From Quillaja saponaria (lineage: Eukaryota; Streptophyta; Magnoliopsida; Fabales; Quillajaceae), in the NCBI GenBank assembly GCA_029379385.1, contig CM055611.1, forward strand, positions 13,276,062 to 13,340,061: a stretch of 64,000 nucleotides of DNA, in the 5' to 3' direction. This document shows, piece after piece, positions 63,401 through 64,000 of this stretch. The notes under the pieces were generated by a model that was not told where the DNA came from, did not search any database, and was given only the letters and a program-made list of their open reading frames with translations. Both the position numbers and the translations under genes were made by a program. Numbering within the stretch: position 1 is the stretch's first letter; each line of letters opens with the position of its first letter.

Positions 63401-63421
63401 GCAGATTATTTCCGTGTTGAG
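36723..63421 (+). CDS. VAD1: VAD1-like GRAM/VASt domain protein, 13 exons, 3' end beyond window
   Basis: Exons read by eye: 36723-36923, 37685-37744, 41927-41977, 43227-43292, 54965-55060, 55180-55281, 56779-56879, 56964-57142, 60387-60427, 60556-60643, 60805-60891, 61006-61060, 63355-63421. All have GT-AG borders, and phases match across every junction, giving 398 codons without a stop. Residues 1-67 are Ser/Thr/Pro-rich. Residues about 68-175 form a GRAM domain (EEYRQLFRLPAEE, GHMYLFVHFICFYSNIFGFE, AKTAGIFPNAIEVHAIDKKY). A linker of about 110 residues follows. From 286 there is a VASt domain (VPEFYTSVAESRFS, YHKRCGDKDFKCTTWHPHEK, SHLVIETSQEVSDVPYADYF). In the family, GRAM binds membrane lipid and VASt resembles StAR-type sterol-transfer folds; Arabidopsis VAD1 restrains cell death in vascular tissue. 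The rest of VASt and the expected C-terminal membrane segment lie beyond the window. The ATG follows a CT-rich leader; a GTG nine bases upstream in frame is not a plausible plant start. The family assignment is firm; orthology to VAD1 rather than a paralogue is inferred. Confidence 0.93.
36924..37684 (+). other. VAD1-like intron 1
   Basis: A 761-base AT-rich intron. I see no repeat or coding remnant in it. Confidence 0.85.
37685..37744 (+). CDS. VAD1: VAD1-like exon 2 (residues 68-87, GRAM start)
   Basis: A 60-base exon after a TTACAG acceptor and before a GTGAGT donor. It encodes SPAELRSEEYRQLFRLPAEE, the opening strand of the GRAM domain. Phase 0 at both ends. Confidence 0.9.
39626..39676. 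repeat. AGGCACT heptamer array
   Basis: About seven tandem AGGCACT units, one shortened to AGCACT, in the left arm of the foldback element. Confidence 0.88.
39779..39826. repeat. (AT)n microsatellite
   Basis: About 24 AT units inside the foldback element. Confidence 0.93.
41927..41977 (+). CDS. VAD1: VAD1-like exon 3 (residues 88-104, GRAM)
   Basis: A 51-base exon encoding VLIEDFNCAFQENILIQ, between TTTTAG and GTATTT. It is isolated by introns of 4.2 kb and 1.25 kb, so gene finders could easily miss it. Phase 0 at both ends. Confidence 0.9.
41978..43226 (+). other. VAD1-like intron 3
   Basis: A 1,249-base intron. Around 42380-42510 the phrase TTATTAGG with TTTCC or TTTTC recurs three times in loose tandem; otherwise nothing recognisable. 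Confidence 0.8.
43227..43292 (+). CDS. VAD1: VAD1-like exon 4 (residues 105-126, GRAM core)
   Basis: A 66-base exon that includes GHMYLFVHFICFYSNIFG, the most conserved stretch of plant GRAM domains. Acceptor TTGTAG, donor GTATGG, phase 0. The next intron is 11,672 bases. Confidence 0.92.
44755..44890. repeat. Short interspersed repeat, copy 1
   Basis: Contains CTCAACTCAACTCAACTAAG and ACTAGTTGGGGTCGGCTATA, words that recur widely in plant genomes as part of a short non-coding retroelement. SINE status is inferred. Confidence 0.5.
45307..45502 (-). repeat. Copia 3' LTR (196 bp)
   Basis: Begins TGTTGAATATAAGAAG in + orientation. The terminal CTCTAACA is mutated to CTCTAAAA here. Confidence 0.92.
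45503..45515 (-). promoter_or_regulatory. Copia polypurine tract
   Basis: The minus strand reads GCTTGAGGGGGAG directly before the 3' LTR. Confidence 0.88.
45510..48897 (-). pseudogene. Copia gag-start remnant and pol (protease, integrase, RT, RNase H), broken
   Basis: Starting at 48897 a 57-codon frame begins MSTSKKSEIGMSKHN and stops, possibly a remnant of the gag start. In another frame LSATEYDKFLQYQ leads to the protease motif WILDSGASDHISSNP. Integrase: FVSFIDDYSRCTWLFLMKNR, ILRSDNAREY and HTPQQNEVAE, then a frameshift and KHLIETARTLL. RT: LDIKNAFLHGDLDEEIFM and an intact YMDD box near 46525, then the connection MGICLSQRKYCLDVL and RPNIAFA. RNase H end: ELVCDNQVALHIAPNPVFHE then RTKHIEVDCHFVHEK. 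At least six frame breaks separate these parts. Confidence 0.93.
48939..49052. repeat. 31-bp tandem repeat in the Copia leader
   Basis: Three units of 31, 31 and 32 bases plus a partial fourth, based on GAATGAAACGCAGCAATAGA. They lie between the primer site and the first pol words. Confidence 0.88.
49081..49092 (-). promoter_or_regulatory. Copia primer-binding site
   Basis: The minus strand reads TGGTATCAGAGT directly after the 5' LTR, complementary to initiator methionine tRNA. Confidence 0.9.
49093..49288 (-). repeat. Copia 5' LTR (196 bp)
   Basis: Begins TGTTGAATATAAGAAG and ends CTCTAACA in + orientation; pairs with 45307-45502. Confidence 0.93.
50347..50595 (-). repeat. Copia LTR fragment related to 27834-28114
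   Basis: Shares AAATCTAGAGCTAAAAA, ATTCACTATTATGTTCTTGG and CTTTATATATAGG blocks in the same order and spacing as the LTR at 27834. Borders are eroded and no TSD was found. Confidence 0.7.
52612..52770. repeat. Short interspersed repeat, copy 2
   Basis: Shares ACTCAACCCAACGAAATT and AACTAGTTGGGGTCGGC with copy 1 in the same order. It also has its own small internal duplication (TTCTTGGGCTTCTT at 52673 and 52733). Confidence 0.5.
54965..55060 (+). CDS. VAD1: VAD1-like exon 5 (residues 127-158, GRAM)
   Basis: A 96-base exon encoding KIIPFHEVTTVRRAK followed by TAGIFPNAIEVHAIDKK, between TTTCAG and GTTAAT. The TAGIFPNAIE motif is typical of GRAM-VASt proteins. Phase 0. Confidence 0.92.
55180..55281 (+). 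CDS. VAD1: VAD1-like exon 6 (residues 159-192, GRAM end)
   Basis: A 102-base exon starting YFFASFLSRDEAFKIINDGW, the closing strand and helix of the GRAM domain. Acceptor TGGCAG, donor GTATTG, phase 0. Confidence 0.92.
55500..56170 (+). pseudogene. LINE (RTE-like) ORF 3' end remnant in intron 6
   Basis: The plus strand reads GTECWAVNRLHIKHE*CRNE, then KTRKDRVRNETI and EKMRENRLRWCGV, the C-terminal signature of plant RTE-like reverse transcriptases. It continues with a degraded TDWRTRIHVEQL-type end. A second, diverged copy of that end follows (about 55980-56170: near KSLRRDVAMG and ERIHVANPK in shifted frames), so the tail is duplicated. A CA/TA-rich patch near 55720-55745 interrupts it. Confidence 0.75.
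56779..56879 (+). CDS. VAD1: VAD1-like exon 7 (residues 193-225 plus two bases of 226)
   Basis: Encodes EPISDSVSQEYGFVAIEKVK and on to SRSTD. Two acceptors are near. TTTGCAG ending at 56746 would leave the wrong frame; TATCTCAG ending at 56778 keeps it, so I chose the latter. The donor GTATTT splits a Met codon (AT then G). Confidence 0.8.
56964..57142 (+). CDS. VAD1: VAD1-like exon 8 (residues 226-285, acidic linker)
   Basis: The longest internal exon. It completes Met226 and encodes NKDSPTFEDLGLPSNVQDDP through SWIWKEENIDAPN. It is Asp/Glu-rich and links GRAM to VASt. Donor GTGAGT; one base carries into the next exon. Confidence 0.88.
57201..57324 (+). repeat. 62-bp tandem duplication in intron 8
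   Basis: Units 57201-57262 and 57263-57324, starting AGTTGAAGTTTTATTATCC; almost identical. Confidence 0.92.
57466..57493 (+). repeat. 28-base G run in intron 8
   Basis: An uninterrupted G homopolymer preceded by a G-rich GAGGAGGAGGGAGAGG stretch and followed by AGG. It may form G-quadruplexes, or its length may be an assembly or sequencing effect. Confidence 0.9.
60387..60427 (+). CDS. VAD1: VAD1-like exon 9 (residues 286-299, VASt start)
   Basis: A 41-base micro-exon encoding VPEFYTSVAESRFS, the opening of the VASt domain. Acceptor ATGCAG, donor GTATGT. Confidence 0.88.
60556..60643 (+). CDS. VAD1: VAD1-like exon 10 (residues 300-328, VASt)
   Basis: Encodes IRVEDFFRYFFSDDDVNFNE and SYHKRCGDK. 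Acceptor ATGCAG, donor GTAGAT. The last base, G, starts the Asp codon completed by exon 11. Confidence 0.92.
60805..60891 (+). CDS. VAD1: VAD1-like exon 11 (residues 329-357, VASt)
   Basis: Encodes DFKCTTWHPHEKFGYAREVS then FNHPIKIYL. TTWHPHEKFGYAREVSF is a strong VASt signature. Acceptor TTTCAG, donor GTATGC. Confidence 0.92.
61006..61060 (+). CDS. VAD1: VAD1-like exon 12 (residues 358-375, VASt)
   Basis: Encodes GAKLGGCQEVQKFRVYRN and leaves AG to be joined to T in exon 13. The acceptor is the weaker GTAAG, but only this choice keeps the frame. Donor GTTAGC. Confidence 0.87.
61061..63354 (+). other. VAD1-like intron 12
   Basis: A 2,294-base intron. Contains a near-perfect 77-bp tandem duplication (62558-62711). 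The part around 62130-62420 resembles the non-coding tails of plant LINEs, but I cannot prove it. Confidence 0.8.
62558..62711 (+). repeat. 77-bp tandem duplication in intron 12
   Basis: Units 62558-62634 and 62635-62711, starting AATTATTCTATAAACATAAT; I see no mismatch between them, so the duplication is recent. Confidence 0.93.
63355..63421 (+). CDS. VAD1: VAD1-like exon 13 (residues 376-398, VASt); gene continues to the right
   Basis: Encodes SHLVIETSQEVSDVPYADYF and RVE before a GTATGG donor. I found no further exon before 64000, so the remaining VASt and C-terminus are outside the window. Confidence 0.9.
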
Positions 63422-64000
63422 GTATGGGTTTTCTTTACAGTTCCATTTATAACTTGTCAGTATGTTTAGCTTGGTTGCAACTTCTGCGTGGAAATTTTTC
63501 TCCTTTGTTTCTATAAAAGAATTTACAACCTTGAGAAAACATCTTTTTGTCAAGTTGCTATATGATCATTGTTTACTTGGCCATCCTCTATATAATACAC
63601 TCTAACCAACCTTGAAGTGATAATAATGCTTTGGAGCCCCTTTAAAAGGATCTCTTGAGAAAACCTTTTTGAGAAAGTACAAATAAGTGTTACTTTTCTC
63701 TTCAAATTATCATGTAAGTCCTAAAATAACTTTACAAGAAGAAAAAGTCCTCCTTTCAAGAATTCTGAGTTTTTCTTTTAGGCATTTAGCATTGAGAGAG
63801 ATGGAGGAGGGGAGAATGGGATTTTGGAAAAATGAAGGTGGTAATGTTCTTGACCATGGAGGTTTTGCAGTGAGGTAAGGTGGTGGTGGGTGGTTAAAAG
63901 GTGGGTGTTTGTTTTTTAGGTTTTTTCTTTTTTCTTTTAATTTTATTACTGCAATTTTTTTTTCTTCAACAAAAAACCTATGTTTTCATTTTTTTACAAC
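63422..64000 (+). other. VAD1-like intron 13, partial
   Basis: Starts with a GTATGG donor and runs off the window. The 63-codon open stretch at 63687-63878 shows no VASt similarity and has no acceptor in the required frame that I trust. Confidence 0.65.

Noticed and set aside
63687..63878. Plus ORF considered as the next VAD1-like exon
   Set aside because: No VASt or membrane-segment likeness, and no acceptor in the needed phase that I trust.
1..64000. Search for tRNA, rRNA, CRISPR arrays, phage or bacterial-type defence operons
   Set aside because: Nothing recognisable; the splice structure and transposon types are those of a plant nuclear genome.

Overview
The window is AT-rich nuclear DNA from a flowering plant, most likely a eudicot. 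The evidence is a GT-AG spliced gene whose protein belongs to a plant family, together with dense plant-type transposon debris (Copia, Gypsy Tat and chromovirus, hAT, LINE). I cannot name the species. I recognised no rRNA, tRNA, CRISPR or bacterial-type operon.

There is one real host gene. On the + strand, 13 exons between 36723 and 63421 splice in a continuous frame into 398 residues: a low-complexity N-terminus, a GRAM domain, an acidic linker and most of a VASt domain. This is a VAD1 (VASCULAR ASSOCIATED DEATH 1) type protein, cut off by the right edge of the window. Its coding exons are tiny and its introns large. Intron 2 (4.2 kb) holds a LINE remnant split by a hAT-like foldback element. 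Intron 4 (11.7 kb) holds a structurally complete but coding-dead Copia element in antisense. Intron 6 holds a LINE 3' end. Introns 8 and 12 hold short tandem duplications.

The left 36 kb is transposon territory. In order: hAT transposase remnant (1-1150, -); a long solo LTR with target-site duplication (TSD) CATGT (3517-6880); hAT C-terminal remnant (about 7940-8540, -); a second solo LTR of the same family with TSD CATTG (9622-13961), itself split by a non-autonomous hAT element with a perfect 8-bp TSD (10664-11903); a decayed Gypsy Tat-type pol (about 15870-19060, +) with a possible antisense extra ORF (19887-20198, -); a reversed third LTR copy (21512-24128) that contains a universal-stress-protein gene fragment; a hAT BED-finger remnant (24906-26200, +); a truncated Copia end (27200-28114, -); an internally deleted chromovirus (28303-31445, -); and a non-autonomous Tat-type element with LTRs, TSD AGATT and about 30 copies of a 25-bp minisatellite (31489-35984, -). 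The host gene begins about 0.7 kb beyond this last element.

Apart from the VAD1-like gene, nothing here looks like a working protein gene. The most interesting signals are structural: precisely bounded nested insertions, a gene fragment inside an LTR, a frame-cycling minisatellite, and heavy intron expansion. I found no convincing sign of a novel multi-gene system.
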